A stretch of 64,000 bases of DNA from Bacillota bacterium (GTDB lineage: Bacteria > Bacillota > Clostridia > Acetivibrionales > DSM-1351), in the NCBI GenBank assembly GCA_023415305.1, contig JAEZKZ010000040.1:13179-77178 (forward strand), in the 5' to 3' direction. Positions 25,382 through 34,715 of this stretch are shown here, one piece after another; positions within the stretch are counted from its first letter, which is position 1, and every line of letters starts with the position of its first letter. Made by a program: the position numbers and the translations under genes. Under the pieces are notes generated by a model. That model saw only the letters and a list, made by a program, of their open reading frames with translations. It ran no database searches and had not been told where the DNA came from.

Positions 25382-26431
25382 ATGGAGCTATCAGAATTAA
25401 TCGTTACAAGAGATACATCAATTATAACAGTTATGAAGATATTTAATGAAACAGGTAAACAAGTGGCATTAATTGCTCCAGATGGCAAGCTCGAAGCTGT
25501 TGTAACAGATGGTGATATTCGAAGGTTTATTGTAAAAGGCGGTACAATCGAGACTCCTGTTGGCGCTATAGCTAATTATAATCCAAGATATGTTCTTGAG
25601 AGAAATAGGGAATCTGCAAAAAAAATAATGCAGAAATATTCCATTAGTGCATTACCTATACTTAGTGATAATGGCGTTATTACATCTATTGTATTTGCAA
25701 ATGATTTTGAATTAATTAAAAAACATGATATCAATATACCTGTTGTAATAATGGCCGGTGGATTTGGTACAAGGCTATACCCGTATACAAAAATACTTCC
25801 CAAGCCATTGATACCAATTGGTGAAGTTCCTATAATAGAGCACATCATTAATAGGTTTCAAAAATTTAATTGTAAAGACTTCTATTTAATATTAAACTAT
25901 AAAAAAAATATGATCAAATCATATTTCTCTGAAGTTGATTATTCGTATAAACTAAATTTTGTGGAAGAAAGTAAACCTCTAGGAACAGGTGGAGGCATAT
26001 CACTATTAAAGGGTAAAATCGATAAGCCTTTTTTTCTGTCAAATTGTGATATATTAATTGATGCTGATTATGAAAGTATTTATAAACAGCACATTGAACA
26101 AAAGAATATCATCACAATCGTGTGTGCTTTTCGACATATGACTGTTCCATATGGAGTAATTGAACTTGATTCGACGGGTAGGATATATAAAATGTCAGAA
26201 AAACCTCAGTATTCTTTTTTGACGAATACTGGTATGTATTTACTGGAACCGCGAGTAATTCATGATTTGGTGGAGGGTGAAGTTATCAGTCTTCCTGAGA
26301 TTATAGACAAATATCGAAACATGGGGGAGAATATTGGAGTATATCCGATAAATGAAAAATGTTGGCTTGATATGGGGCAGTTGGAAGAATTAGAAGAAAT
26401 GAAAAAGGCAATGGAGGAAAGCCATGGATAA
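25382..26431 (+). CDS. CBS-domain nucleotidyltransferase (PtmE/LegX-like)
   Basis: 349 residues. Two CBS motifs (about 1-118; VTDGDIRRFI and SALPILSDNGVITSIV) precede a sugar-phosphate nucleotidyltransferase domain with VVIMAGGFGTRLYPYTK and LPKPLIPIGEVPIIEHI. Campylobacter PtmE has the same layout and makes GDP-glucosamine for legionaminic acid, so this gene suggests the GDP route in this organism. It overlaps the next gene by 8 bases, indicating coupled translation. Confidence 0.85.
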   Translation: MELSELIVTRDTSIITVMKIFNETGKQVALIAPDGKLEAVVTDGDIRRFIVKGGTIETPVGAIANYNPRYVLERNRESAKKIMQKYSISALPILSDNGVITSIVFANDFELIKKHDINIPVVIMAGGFGTRLYPYTKILPKPLIPIGEVPIIEHIINRFQKFNCKDFYLILNYKKNMIKSYFSEVDYSYKLNFVEESKPLGTGGGISLLKGKIDKPFFLSNCDILIDADYESIYKQHIEQKNIITIVCAFRHMTVPYGVIELDSTGRIYKMSEKPQYSFLTNTGMYLLEPRVIHDLVEGEVISLPEIIDKYRNMGENIGVYPINEKCWLDMGQLEELEEMKKAMEESHG

Positions 26432-27065
26432 AGCAATTTTATTAGGTTGCGGTGGTCATGCTGCCAGTATACTCGACTCTGTTTTATCAAGCAAAAAGTA
26501 TGATGTGGTTGGCATAGTTGACCCAAATATGGACATTGGAAAAACTCTATTAGGAGTCCCCTGCATTGGTGACGACAGCTGTCTAGAGAAGGTGTTTAAT
26601 AATGGGATACACCATGCTTTTATAGGAGTTGGAAGTATTGGTAACATTACTATAAGAGTACAACTTTACCATTTAACTAAAAGAATAGGATATACATTAC
26701 CTGCTATTATTGATGCTAGTGCAATTATCGGAAGAGACTGCCATATCGGGGAGGGGGTTTTTATTGGCAAGGGTTCAATAATAAACACTCAAAGTGTTAT
26801 AGAAGAGATGGCAATAATAAATAGTGCAACTTTGTTGGAGCATCAGTGCTATGTAGGTAGATTTACTCATATTGCACCTGGCTGTACAGTAGGTGGAAAT
26901 TCAGTTTTTGGAAGAGGGTCACATATTGGAATAGGATCTACAGTTATCCAAGGGGTGAAAATAGGGGATAATACTTTGGTCGGCGCCGGGAGTGTTGTTG
27001 TTAAAGACATTAAATCAGGAGTTAAAGCTTTTGGAAATCCTTGCAGGGAGGTCGGGGTGTTTTGA
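26424..27065 (+). CDS. NeuD/LegH-type left-handed beta-helix acetyltransferase
   Basis: 213 residues. The N-terminal Rossmann-like part is AILLGCGGHAASILDSVLSS; the rest is hexapeptide repeats (IIDASAIIGRDCHIGEGVF, VGRFTHIAPGCTVGG, VIQGVKIGDNTLVGAGSVVV). Enzymes of the PglD/NeuD group N-acetylate 4-amino sugars using acetyl-CoA. Between LegC and the synthase it most likely acts as LegH. The TGA stop overlaps the TTG start of the next gene. Confidence 0.87.
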   Translation: MDKAILLGCGGHAASILDSVLSSKKYDVVGIVDPNMDIGKTLLGVPCIGDDSCLEKVFNNGIHHAFIGVGSIGNITIRVQLYHLTKRIGYTLPAIIDASAIIGRDCHIGEGVFIGKGSIINTQSVIEEMAIINSATLLEHQCYVGRFTHIAPGCTVGGNSVFGRGSHIGIGSTVIQGVKIGDNTLVGAGSVVVKDIKSGVKAFGNPCREVGVF

Positions 27066-28057
27066 ATACACTTATAATAGCTGAGGCAGGAGTTAACCAC
27101 AATGGAGATATTGATAATGCTTTTAAACTAATAGATACTGCAAAAGCAGCTGGAGCAGATATTGTTAAGTTTCAAACATTCAATGCAAATAAGCTTGCTA
27201 GTAGATATGCCCAAAAAGCGGAATACCAAAAAACATTTTCTAATAAAAGTGAGAGTCAATTGGATATGTTAAGGAGTTTGGAGCTAACTAAACAACAACA
27301 TATAGAACTAATTGATTATTGTACGAAAAAAGGCATTCAATTTTTATCTACACCATTTGACTTGGAAAGTATAGAAATGCTTCAGGAGTTAAATTTGCCG
27401 ATGTATAAAATTCCATCTGGAGAGATAACAAATTTACCGTACCTAATAAGAATAGCTTCATTACAAAAGCCGGTTATCCTTTCAACAGGAATGTGTACCA
27501 TGAACGAAATCAGAGAAGCTGTCACGATTTTAAGGGAATATGGTACAAATGATATATCGATTTTACATTGTAATACACAATATCCAACCCCTTATGAAGA
27601 TACTAATTTACTTGCCATGTTAACTTTGAAACAAGAATTTGGAGAGAAAGTAGGTTATTCCGATCACACATTGGGGATTGAGGTGCCTATTGCTGCTGTT
27701 GCAATGGGAGCAAAAATTATTGAAAAACACTTTACACTAGACAAAAATATGGATGGACCAGATCATGCAGCTAGTCTTGAACCAGAGGAACTAGAGTTAA
27801 TGGTGAAGAGTATACGAAATATTGAGAAAGCTTTAGGGAATGGTAAAAAAGTTCCTAGTAAATCTGAGGTTGATAATATTGCAGTCGCTCGTAAGAGTAT
27901 AGTTGCTAAAACTAATATACTTGAAGGAGATACTTTTACAGAGAACAATATAACTGTTAAAAGGCCAGGTACCGGGATTTCTCCAATGAAATGGTTTTAT
28001 GTTCTTGGCAAAACTGCAAAAAAGAATTTTGAGGAAGATGAGTTAATATCGTTATGA
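27062..28057 (+). CDS. legI: NeuB/LegI nonulosonic acid synthase
   Basis: 331 residues. NeuB domain: IIAEAGVNHNGDIDNAFKLI, ADIVKFQTFNANKLA, STGMCTMNEIREAV, GYSDHTLGIEVPIAAVA, KIIEKHFTLDKNMDGPDHAASLEPEEL; a C-terminal SAF antifreeze-like domain (about 275-331) follows. It condenses a 6-carbon hexosamine derivative with phosphoenolpyruvate. I chose the TTG at 27062, which overlaps the preceding stop and lies 10 bases from GGGAGG; translation from 27041 adds residues not seen in NeuB. Whether the product is legionaminate or another sialic-acid-like sugar cannot be told from sequence alone. Confidence 0.92.
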   Translation: MNTLIIAEAGVNHNGDIDNAFKLIDTAKAAGADIVKFQTFNANKLASRYAQKAEYQKTFSNKSESQLDMLRSLELTKQQHIELIDYCTKKGIQFLSTPFDLESIEMLQELNLPMYKIPSGEITNLPYLIRIASLQKPVILSTGMCTMNEIREAVTILREYGTNDISILHCNTQYPTPYEDTNLLAMLTLKQEFGEKVGYSDHTLGIEVPIAAVAMGAKIIEKHFTLDKNMDGPDHAASLEPEELELMVKSIRNIEKALGNGKKVPSKSEVDNIAVARKSIVAKTNILEGDTFTENNITVKRPGTGISPMKWFYVLGKTAKKNFEEDELISL

Positions 28058-29205
28058 AGAAAGTATGTGTTGTTACCGCAACTCGCGCAGAATACGGCTT
28101 ACTAAAGTCTTTACTATATAAGTTAAGCAAAAGTGAGAATACTATACTCCAGATTATTGTTACCGGGACCCATCTTGAGAAAAAATATGGTGAAACTATA
28201 AATGAAATTTTAGAAGATGGGTTTAAGCCAGATAAATGTGTTCCAATTATTCAAGATGACACTACTTATGGTGTTTTGACGACAATGTCAAACGCTGTTA
28301 AGGATGTAGGAAGAGCATTACAGTCTCTTTCTCCTGATGTAGTTGTTTTGTTGGGAGACAGGTATGAGACACTCTCAATAGCTTCTTCTGCTGTAATTCT
28401 GGGAATTCCAATAGCACACTTATATGGAGGAGAAATAACTTACGGGGCATATGATGAATTGTTTCGTCACGCAATTACCAAGATGTCATGTCTGCACTTT
28501 ACTTCTACTGACGTATATAGAAGACGAGTAATACAGATGGGTGAGAGCCCTGAGAGAGTATTCAATGTCGGAGCCTTAGGTGTAGAAAATATACTTAATA
28601 CAAATCTTCTATCGAAAAACGAGTTGGAATCTGTCATCGATTTTCCAATGGATAATACAATATTAGTTACATTTCACCCAGTTACTACAGAAGTTAACTC
28701 TCAAAAGGAGCAATTTAAAGCACTACTTGATGCTGTTATTGATTATCCCCAATATAAGGCATTATTTACAAGACCAAATGCGGATACGAATAGCACGCAC
28801 TTGAATGAGATGCTCGATGAATACTCATTCAAGTATAGAAATAGGATAAAAGTAGTTGATTCTTTAGGAGTGGTTAAATACTTATCAGCAATGAAATATT
28901 GCGCAGGAGTTGTTGGGAACTCCTCAAGCGGTATAGTTGAAGCGCCAAGCATGAAAGTAGGAACAATAAATGTCGGAAACAGGCAAAAGGGTCGGATTAG
29001 TGCTGATTCAGTTATACATTGTACCCCAATTAAATCAGAAATCATAAAATCATTTAATAAGTTATCTTCACTTGAATTTAAGCAAAGCTTAAGTGAAATA
29101 GTGAACCCATATGAGGGTAAAAATACATCAGAGGTTATTATTGATAAATTATTAGGTTTTTTAGAGCTAGGATTTACGAATAAGGTATTTTACGATATTA
29201 TTTGA
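28054..29205 (+). CDS. legG: NeuC/LegG hydrolysing UDP/GDP-sugar 2-epimerase
   Basis: 383 residues. VTATRAEYGLLKSLLYKL, IVTGTHLEKKYGETINEI, VVVLLGDRYETLSIASSAV and the later VVGNSSSGIVEAPSMKVGTI with NVGNRQKGR are NeuC marks. It releases the nucleotide and inverts C2 to give the ManNAc-like precursor used by the synthase. It overlaps legI by 4 bases (ATGA), so the two products are made together. Confidence 0.92.
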   Translation: MKKVCVVTATRAEYGLLKSLLYKLSKSENTILQIIVTGTHLEKKYGETINEILEDGFKPDKCVPIIQDDTTYGVLTTMSNAVKDVGRALQSLSPDVVVLLGDRYETLSIASSAVILGIPIAHLYGGEITYGAYDELFRHAITKMSCLHFTSTDVYRRRVIQMGESPERVFNVGALGVENILNTNLLSKNELESVIDFPMDNTILVTFHPVTTEVNSQKEQFKALLDAVIDYPQYKALFTRPNADTNSTHLNEMLDEYSFKYRNRIKVVDSLGVVKYLSAMKYCAGVVGNSSSGIVEAPSMKVGTINVGNRQKGRISADSVIHCTPIKSEIIKSFNKLSSLEFKQSLSEIVNPYEGKNTSEVIIDKLLGFLELGFTNKVFYDII

Positions 29206-29220
29206 TAATTGGAGGAAAAA

Positions 29221-30204
29221 ATGAAACTAATTGTTATAGGTCTTGGCTCTATGGGAAAACGCCGCATAAGATTACTACTAAAAGAGTTTTCAGGAATAAT
29301 AGTATGTGGAGTTGATTTAAATCAAGAAAGAAGAGTACAGGTTGAGTGTGAGTTTAATATAAGAACTTATAGTTATTTGACAAATGCAATAGATAATGAA
29401 AAGCCGGATGCAGTTTTTGTATGCACATCTCCTATTAGTCATGCAGATATAGCTTTAGAGAGCATTGGAAAAGGTTTACATGTTTTTTCTGAGATAAATC
29501 TTCTATGTAACAAATACGATGAGATAATTCAAATGGCAAAATTACATGATGTTCAAATTTTTCTATCTTCTACACTACTATATCGTAAGGAGATACAAGA
29601 AATAAAGCAAAATGTATTATGTGAATCTTCAAGAGTTAATTATAGGTATCATGTAGGACAATACCTTCCAGACTGGCACCCTTGGGAAGATTATAGGAAT
29701 TTCTTTGTGGCTAATAAAAAGACTAACGGATGCAGGGAGATACTCGCTATAGATTTACCGTGGATTATTGATATATTCGGCAAAATAAAAAAAATATATT
29801 GTCTAAAAGATAAAATGTCGGGGCTTGAGATAGATTACCCTGACAATTATATTATTATGTTAGAACATGAAAATGGGAATAAGGGAACTTTAAATATTGA
29901 TATTGTTTCCCGCAAAGCTGTGCGTGATCTATTAGTTTATTCTGAGAATCTGTATATTACTTGGGATGGTACTCCTAATGGTATTCTTAAATACAATTTG
30001 GCTAATAAATCTATGGATAAAATATCTGTGTATGACAATGTACAGAAGGATTACAGATATGCCGATAATATAATTGAAAATGCCTATTTAGAAGAAATAA
30101 AAGTGTTCATTGAGAAAATCAACAATAGAGGTAATGGTGAAAAATATACTTTTGAAGAGGATAAATATACTCTTAGTATTATAGACCAAATAGAGGGGGG
30201 CTAA
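29221..30204 (+). CDS. Gfo/Idh/MocA-family oxidoreductase (first)
   Basis: 327 residues. MKLIVIGLGSMGKRRIRLLL is the dinucleotide-binding strand-loop-helix; PDAVFVCTSPISHADIAL and HVFSEINLLCNKYDE follow as in the family (the usual EKP is replaced by SEI). The C-terminal half is the alpha/beta substrate domain with PDWHPWEDYRNFF. ATG 29221 is preceded by GGAGG. It may oxidise or modify the sugar, as PtmF-like enzymes in Campylobacter do; the substrate is unknown. Confidence 0.8.
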   Translation: MKLIVIGLGSMGKRRIRLLLKEFSGIIVCGVDLNQERRVQVECEFNIRTYSYLTNAIDNEKPDAVFVCTSPISHADIALESIGKGLHVFSEINLLCNKYDEIIQMAKLHDVQIFLSSTLLYRKEIQEIKQNVLCESSRVNYRYHVGQYLPDWHPWEDYRNFFVANKKTNGCREILAIDLPWIIDIFGKIKKIYCLKDKMSGLEIDYPDNYIIMLEHENGNKGTLNIDIVSRKAVRDLLVYSENLYITWDGTPNGILKYNLANKSMDKISVYDNVQKDYRYADNIIENAYLEEIKVFIEKINNRGNGEKYTFEEDKYTLSIIDQIEGG

Positions 30205-30210
30205 AATATT

Positions 30211-31146
30211 ATGAAAGTATGTTTTTTTGGGTTGGGATCGATAGGGCAGAGGCATTTAATTAATTTAGTACAAATTTGCATAAATAAAGGGGTTAAGCTT
30301 AGTGTACACGCATTTAGAACTACACATAAGCCAATAGATAATGACATTGACCGATTAATTGAAAAAGTCATTCTTAGTGAGAGTGAACTAGATAACGATT
30401 ATGATCTGACTTTTGTAACTAATCCTTCGCATATACATTTTAATACAATTGTGTTAATGTGTTCTAAGACGAAACACATGTTTATTGAAAAACCACTAGT
30501 AGATAGTAATAAATATGATTTTGATAACTTAGGTTTAAATGAAGCTGGAGTATATTATGTTGCGGGGCCACTAAGGTTTTCTTCAGTTATCCAGTATTTA
30601 AAGGACGATATACTAAGGAATGAAAAAGTATATTCGGTAAGGGTGATCTGTTCAAGCTATCTACCTGATTGGCGGCCTGGGGTCGACTATAGAAGTGTGT
30701 ACAGTGCTAAAAAAGACCAAGGTGGGGGTGTTTGTATAGATTTAATTCATGAATGGGATTATATAACACATTTATTCGGCTTCCCTGAGGAAGTTAAGTG
30801 TTTTTATGGAAAGTTTTCGGATTTGGAAATAGATAGTGAGGATTTAGCTGTTTATGTTGCAAGATATAAAGACAAATTGGTAGAACTCCATTTGGACTAT
30901 TTCGGACGAACGCCAAGTAGAGAGATCCAATTATTTACACGAGAGTATACAATAGTTGGTGATATAATTAATAACACTATAAAGTTTTCAAATAATAGAG
31001 CTCCCATAACTTTCAGGAATGAAAGAAACGATATGTATATACAGGAAATGGAATTTGTTGTAAACAAGATCATAAAAGGCGATACCTTTAATAATATTGA
31101 ACCATGTAGGAAAGTACTCGATTTGTGTAGGGGAAGGGTTGATTAA
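30211..31146 (+). CDS. Gfo/Idh/MocA-family oxidoreductase (second)
   Basis: 311 residues. MKVCFFGLGSIGQRHLINLV is the NAD(P) motif and TKHMFIEKPLVDSNKYDF carries the canonical EKP with catalytic Lys. The C-terminal domain includes YLPDWRPGVDYRSVYSAKKD, strikingly similar to the PDWHPWEDYRNFF segment of its upstream neighbour, so the pair arose by duplication and then diverged. It lies 6 bases after the first. Two such enzymes suggest a further decorated nonulosonate. Confidence 0.82.
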   Translation: MKVCFFGLGSIGQRHLINLVQICINKGVKLSVHAFRTTHKPIDNDIDRLIEKVILSESELDNDYDLTFVTNPSHIHFNTIVLMCSKTKHMFIEKPLVDSNKYDFDNLGLNEAGVYYVAGPLRFSSVIQYLKDDILRNEKVYSVRVICSSYLPDWRPGVDYRSVYSAKKDQGGGVCIDLIHEWDYITHLFGFPEEVKCFYGKFSDLEIDSEDLAVYVARYKDKLVELHLDYFGRTPSREIQLFTREYTIVGDIINNTIKFSNNRAPITFRNERNDMYIQEMEFVVNKIIKGDTFNNIEPCRKVLDLCRGRVD

Positions 31147-31899
31147 GTGAATATATTATTTACTATTTGTGGAAGAGCAGGGTCTAAGGGAGTAAAAAAT
31201 AAAAATATTAGGGAGTTTTATGGGAATGAGCTGATAAAGTATACTATTGCTGCGGCATTTATGTTCATGGAAAAGAACAAGCAATTTAATATAGACATTT
31301 GTGTCAATAGTGATAGTGATAAGCTTTTGAATTTAATCAGTCAGTACGAATTGGAATGCATAAAAAGACCTGCAGAACTTGCACAAGATTCGACTCCAAA
31401 AGTGCCAGTAATAAAATACTCGCTCTATTACATGGAGAGAAAGACTAAGAGGGAATATGATTTTATTATTGATTTAGATATTACATCACCTTTTAGAAAA
31501 GTTTCTGATATAGAAAATGCTATTAATAAAGCTAAGAATAACCCGGAGATTGACGTTGTATTTTCTGTAGTTAGTTCTAGAAGAAATCCATACTTTAATA
31601 TGGTTGAAGAATATAATGGTGTTTTAAAGCGAGTTATAAATTCCAACTTTTCTACTAGACAACAAGCGCCAAATGTTTATGACATGAATGCCTCAATTTA
31701 CTGTTATAATAGGAATAGTTTATGTAATGTACTTGATACTTCTCCTTTTGATGGTAAGTTTGATGTTATTCGTATGAGAGATACAGCAGTACTCGATATT
31801 GATTCAGAAGAAGATTTTGAATTAATGCAAGTATTAGCCTCCTATTTTTTTGAAAATGATTTAAAAGATCTATTTGAAAAAACTTGCAGTATAAAATAA
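31147..31899 (+). CDS. legF: CMP-nonulosonate synthetase (NeuA/LegF-like)
   Basis: 250 residues. The opening NILFTICGRAGSKGVKNKNI is the cytidylyltransferase active-site loop, and the family's IIDLDITSPFRKVSDIENAI and VLDIDSEEDFELM follow. It activates the sugar with CTP, giving the CMP donor used by Maf. It starts with GTG directly after the TAA of the previous gene. It is the last gene of the pathway, which is complete from hexosamine nucleotide to CMP donor except for glutamine-fructose-6-P amidotransferase and mutase, expected elsewhere. Confidence 0.88.
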   Translation: MNILFTICGRAGSKGVKNKNIREFYGNELIKYTIAAAFMFMEKNKQFNIDICVNSDSDKLLNLISQYELECIKRPAELAQDSTPKVPVIKYSLYYMERKTKREYDFIIDLDITSPFRKVSDIENAINKAKNNPEIDVVFSVVSSRRNPYFNMVEEYNGVLKRVINSNFSTRQQAPNVYDMNASIYCYNRNSLCNVLDTSPFDGKFDVIRMRDTAVLDIDSEEDFELMQVLASYFFENDLKDLFEKTCSIK

Positions 31900-31940
31900 C
31901 TCCTAAACTTTACTTGGATCAATTCAAACATTAAAAACAG

Positions 31941-31968
31941 CTAAACCTTTTTGCTAACTTTCCGATAA
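31941..31968 (+). promoter_or_regulatory. Sigma-D promoter before flaG
   Basis: CTAAA at 31941-31945, 15 bases, then TCCGATAA at 31961-31968, one change from GCCGATAA. Only 38 bases remain to the flaG start. Confidence 0.8.
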
Positions 31969-32006
31969 AACAATTAGATAAGTTAATTTTTAGTGGAGGT
32001 GTAAGT

Positions 32007-32414
32007 ATGAGAATTGATAATAGTGATAATATGAGCACTAATATTAATAAAAGTAGTACAAGCCACTCTGTGGCTGTGACCCAAAAAGTTAGTGTAGTTG
32101 ATATCGAAAAATCGAATAAGGATTGGTCACAGTCAATCACTAAAAATATATCTCAAATAAATGAGTATGAAAAAGATAATATGCCTGTCTCAGAGAGGGT
32201 AGTTATTGAAGCTATTCAAAGAGCTAACAAAGCTATTCTTGGGGGAAATCGAAGATTTGAGTTCTCAATACATGAGCAAACAAATGAAATTGTTGTTAAG
32301 GTGTATAATTCTGATACCGATGAGTTAATAAAAGAGATTCCAAACGAAAAAATTTTAGACATGGTAGCCAAAATTTGTGAGATGGCTGGAATATTTGTAG
32401 ATGAAAGAAGGTAA
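32007..32414 (+). CDS. flaG: FlaG family flagellar protein
   Basis: 135 residues. The N-terminal half is low-complexity Ser/Asn/Thr; the conserved part begins near residue 65 with AIQRANKAILGGNRRFEFSI and continues HEQTNEIVVKVYNSDTDELI and IPNEKILDMVAKI. FlaG is linked to filament length and lies next to fliD in many Firmicutes (yvyC in Bacillus). GGAGG is upstream, and it is 6 bases from fliD. It opens the fliD-fliS operon with its own sigma-D promoter. Confidence 0.92.
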   Translation: MRIDNSDNMSTNINKSSTSHSVAVTQKVSVVDIEKSNKDWSQSITKNISQINEYEKDNMPVSERVVIEAIQRANKAILGGNRRFEFSIHEQTNEIVVKVYNSDTDELIKEIPNEKILDMVAKICEMAGIFVDERR

Positions 32415-32419
32415 TAATT

Positions 32420-34663
32420 ATGGGGATAACAGGTGTAACGAGTTATCAAACGAATACTAGCTCAAGGATAACCGGTCTAGCATCAAATATGGATACTGAT
32501 ACATTGATTAAGCAAGCAATGAAGGCGCAATCGCAAAAATTTACAAAGATTTTACAGAAGAGACAGGTTACCGAATGGAGAATGGAGTCTTACAGAGATG
32601 TAAGCTCTACTTTACAAACCTTTTATAAAACCTATTTTGATTCATTATCCGCAAAAAATATTAAGAATGTTAATAACTACTCAGGTTATTCTTCAACTTA
32701 TGCTGCTGCTAACTCAACGGATTTTTTAACAGTGACTCCGGGAGCAAATGCAAAAGCAGGGACTTATACAATTTCTAACTTAGAAGTGGCAAAGGCTGCA
32801 AAATTATCAACTGGTTCAAGCGTGACTAAAGTTGTTGAAGGCGCTTCTCTTACAACTCCTATAAGTATAGACAGTAAAAATAATGCTTTTGAGTTTACGT
32901 TAAATGGAGTTACAAAACAGTTTACTCTGAGTAATTCTACGCCTACTTCTACAGTGCAGGATTATATAACAGAAATACAGACTAAGCTTAATGAAAATTT
33001 TGGTGAAAACAGGGTAAGAATAGATACAGGTGAAGGAGTTACAACACTTAAGTTTGTTGTAAACAGTACTGACATATTTAGTATTAATAAGGTTTATAAC
33101 CGTGGAGCGGAGGATCTATTTAGTACTTCACCGACTGAGCAAAATAAATTTCAATTAAACGATTCTAATAATAAATTTACCATAACCATAGGCTCCGAAA
33201 CAAAAACGATTGAAATTCCAGCAGGAGCTGTGTTTGATAATGCAAACAGCTTAGCAATGATTATTGAATTAGCAGTCAAGGATGAAATTAAAGGCTTTGG
33301 AGCTGATGCAAACATTTCATTTTCTGGTACAACTGGAAAGGTCACATATACATCAACCGAACCGGTAATAATTCAAAAAACGGAGGTAGATGCTAATTCG
33401 GCACTTGGTTTCAGTTCAGCGAACCTGTCCAATAAGATTGACTTAAATTCAAAGGTTAATAGCATAGCTGATGCATTGTCGACTAATCCTAGTTTGACAG
33501 GGACCGGAAATGATATTGAGTTTAAAATAAATGGAAAGTTCTTTAGATTCAATTCAAAAGAAGTTTCTATTAACGATATTATTAAAAAAGTGAATGCTGA
33601 TACTACAATAAACGCAACTATGAAGTATGATGTTACCACAAACAGTTTTAAAGTTGAATCTAGAAACACGGGTGGTGCGGATAAATTAACAGTTGAGGAC
33701 GTTACCGGAGATTTAATGTCTGCCCTTGGAGTAGAAGGCACAAGTAATGGTACTGACGCCAGTGTAATTATTAATGGAACAAAAATCGTAAGGCCAGGAA
33801 ATGTTATAACATACGATGGTCTGACATTTAATATAAAAAACGACTTTACCTCAGGCGATGAAGTAGACCCAATAAAAGTCACAATTGCTAGTGATACAAG
33901 TAAGACATATGATTTTATTAAAGAATTTGTTGATAAATATAATGAGGTAGTTCAAAAACTTAATTCTAAGCTTAGTGAGAAAGTTTACCGTGATTATGCC
34001 CCACTTACAGATGAACAGAAAGGAGTCATGAGTGAGGAGCAAATAAAGAAGTGGGAAGAAAAGTGTAAGTCTGGTTTATTGAGAAATGACAGCATAATTT
34101 CTAATACGCTATCTCAGATGAGATTAGCACTATATTCTGCTGTTGAAGGAACAGGAGCTACCCTATCATCAATAGGTATAACGACTTCTTCAAATTATGA
34201 GGATAAGGGTAAGCTAGTAATAGATGAAGTAAAATTAAAAGAAGCTTTAGCAAGTAAACCTGAAGAAGTTGCTACTTTATTTACGGCCAGCTCAGATGTG
34301 ACATATTACGAATCAATTAATAGTACAAATAATGGAGCAAAACTTAGAAGTCAGAGATATAAAGAATCCGGTATATCCCAAAGACTATCTGATATTATTC
34401 AGGACGCTATAAGAACCAATACAGATAGTGGCGGATATAAGGGAACATTACTTGAAAAGGCAGGTATTGTTGGAGATAGGTCAGAATATAGCAGTTTATT
34501 AGCGAAAGAACTTTTAAGATTTGACGACGATGCATACGAAATGAATAAAAAACTTATTGCAAAGGAAAATGCTCTATACAAAAAGTATGCAGCGATGGAA
34601 TCAGCAATGAGTAAGTTGAATGAGCAGTCCAGCTGGATAGCTCAGCAATTTAGTGGTAACTAA
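32420..34663 (+). CDS. fliD: Flagellar filament capping protein FliD
   Basis: 747 residues, larger than Bacillus FliD (~500) but common in clostridia. The N-terminal D0/D1 helices (ITGLASNMDTDTLIKQAM, QVTEWRMESYRDVSSTLQTF) and C-terminal helices (IAKENALYKKYAAMESAMSK, LNEQSSWIAQQFSG) mark the family. The centre contains two beta-rich insertions (about 240-330 and 350-470). FliD forms the cap that folds incoming flagellin at the tip. No ribosome site is strong here, so translational coupling with flaG is likely. Confidence 0.93.
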   Translation: MGITGVTSYQTNTSSRITGLASNMDTDTLIKQAMKAQSQKFTKILQKRQVTEWRMESYRDVSSTLQTFYKTYFDSLSAKNIKNVNNYSGYSSTYAAANSTDFLTVTPGANAKAGTYTISNLEVAKAAKLSTGSSVTKVVEGASLTTPISIDSKNNAFEFTLNGVTKQFTLSNSTPTSTVQDYITEIQTKLNENFGENRVRIDTGEGVTTLKFVVNSTDIFSINKVYNRGAEDLFSTSPTEQNKFQLNDSNNKFTITIGSETKTIEIPAGAVFDNANSLAMIIELAVKDEIKGFGADANISFSGTTGKVTYTSTEPVIIQKTEVDANSALGFSSANLSNKIDLNSKVNSIADALSTNPSLTGTGNDIEFKINGKFFRFNSKEVSINDIIKKVNADTTINATMKYDVTTNSFKVESRNTGGADKLTVEDVTGDLMSALGVEGTSNGTDASVIINGTKIVRPGNVITYDGLTFNIKNDFTSGDEVDPIKVTIASDTSKTYDFIKEFVDKYNEVVQKLNSKLSEKVYRDYAPLTDEQKGVMSEEQIKKWEEKCKSGLLRNDSIISNTLSQMRLALYSAVEGTGATLSSIGITTSSNYEDKGKLVIDEVKLKEALASKPEEVATLFTASSDVTYYESINSTNNGAKLRSQRYKESGISQRLSDIIQDAIRTNTDSGGYKGTLLEKAGIVGDRSEYSSLLAKELLRFDDDAYEMNKKLIAKENALYKKYAAMESAMSKLNEQSSWIAQQFSGN

Positions 34664-34715
34664 AATGTAATATATTTAGTATAAAAATAGATAGAAATTG
34701 GGAGGATATTAGCTG

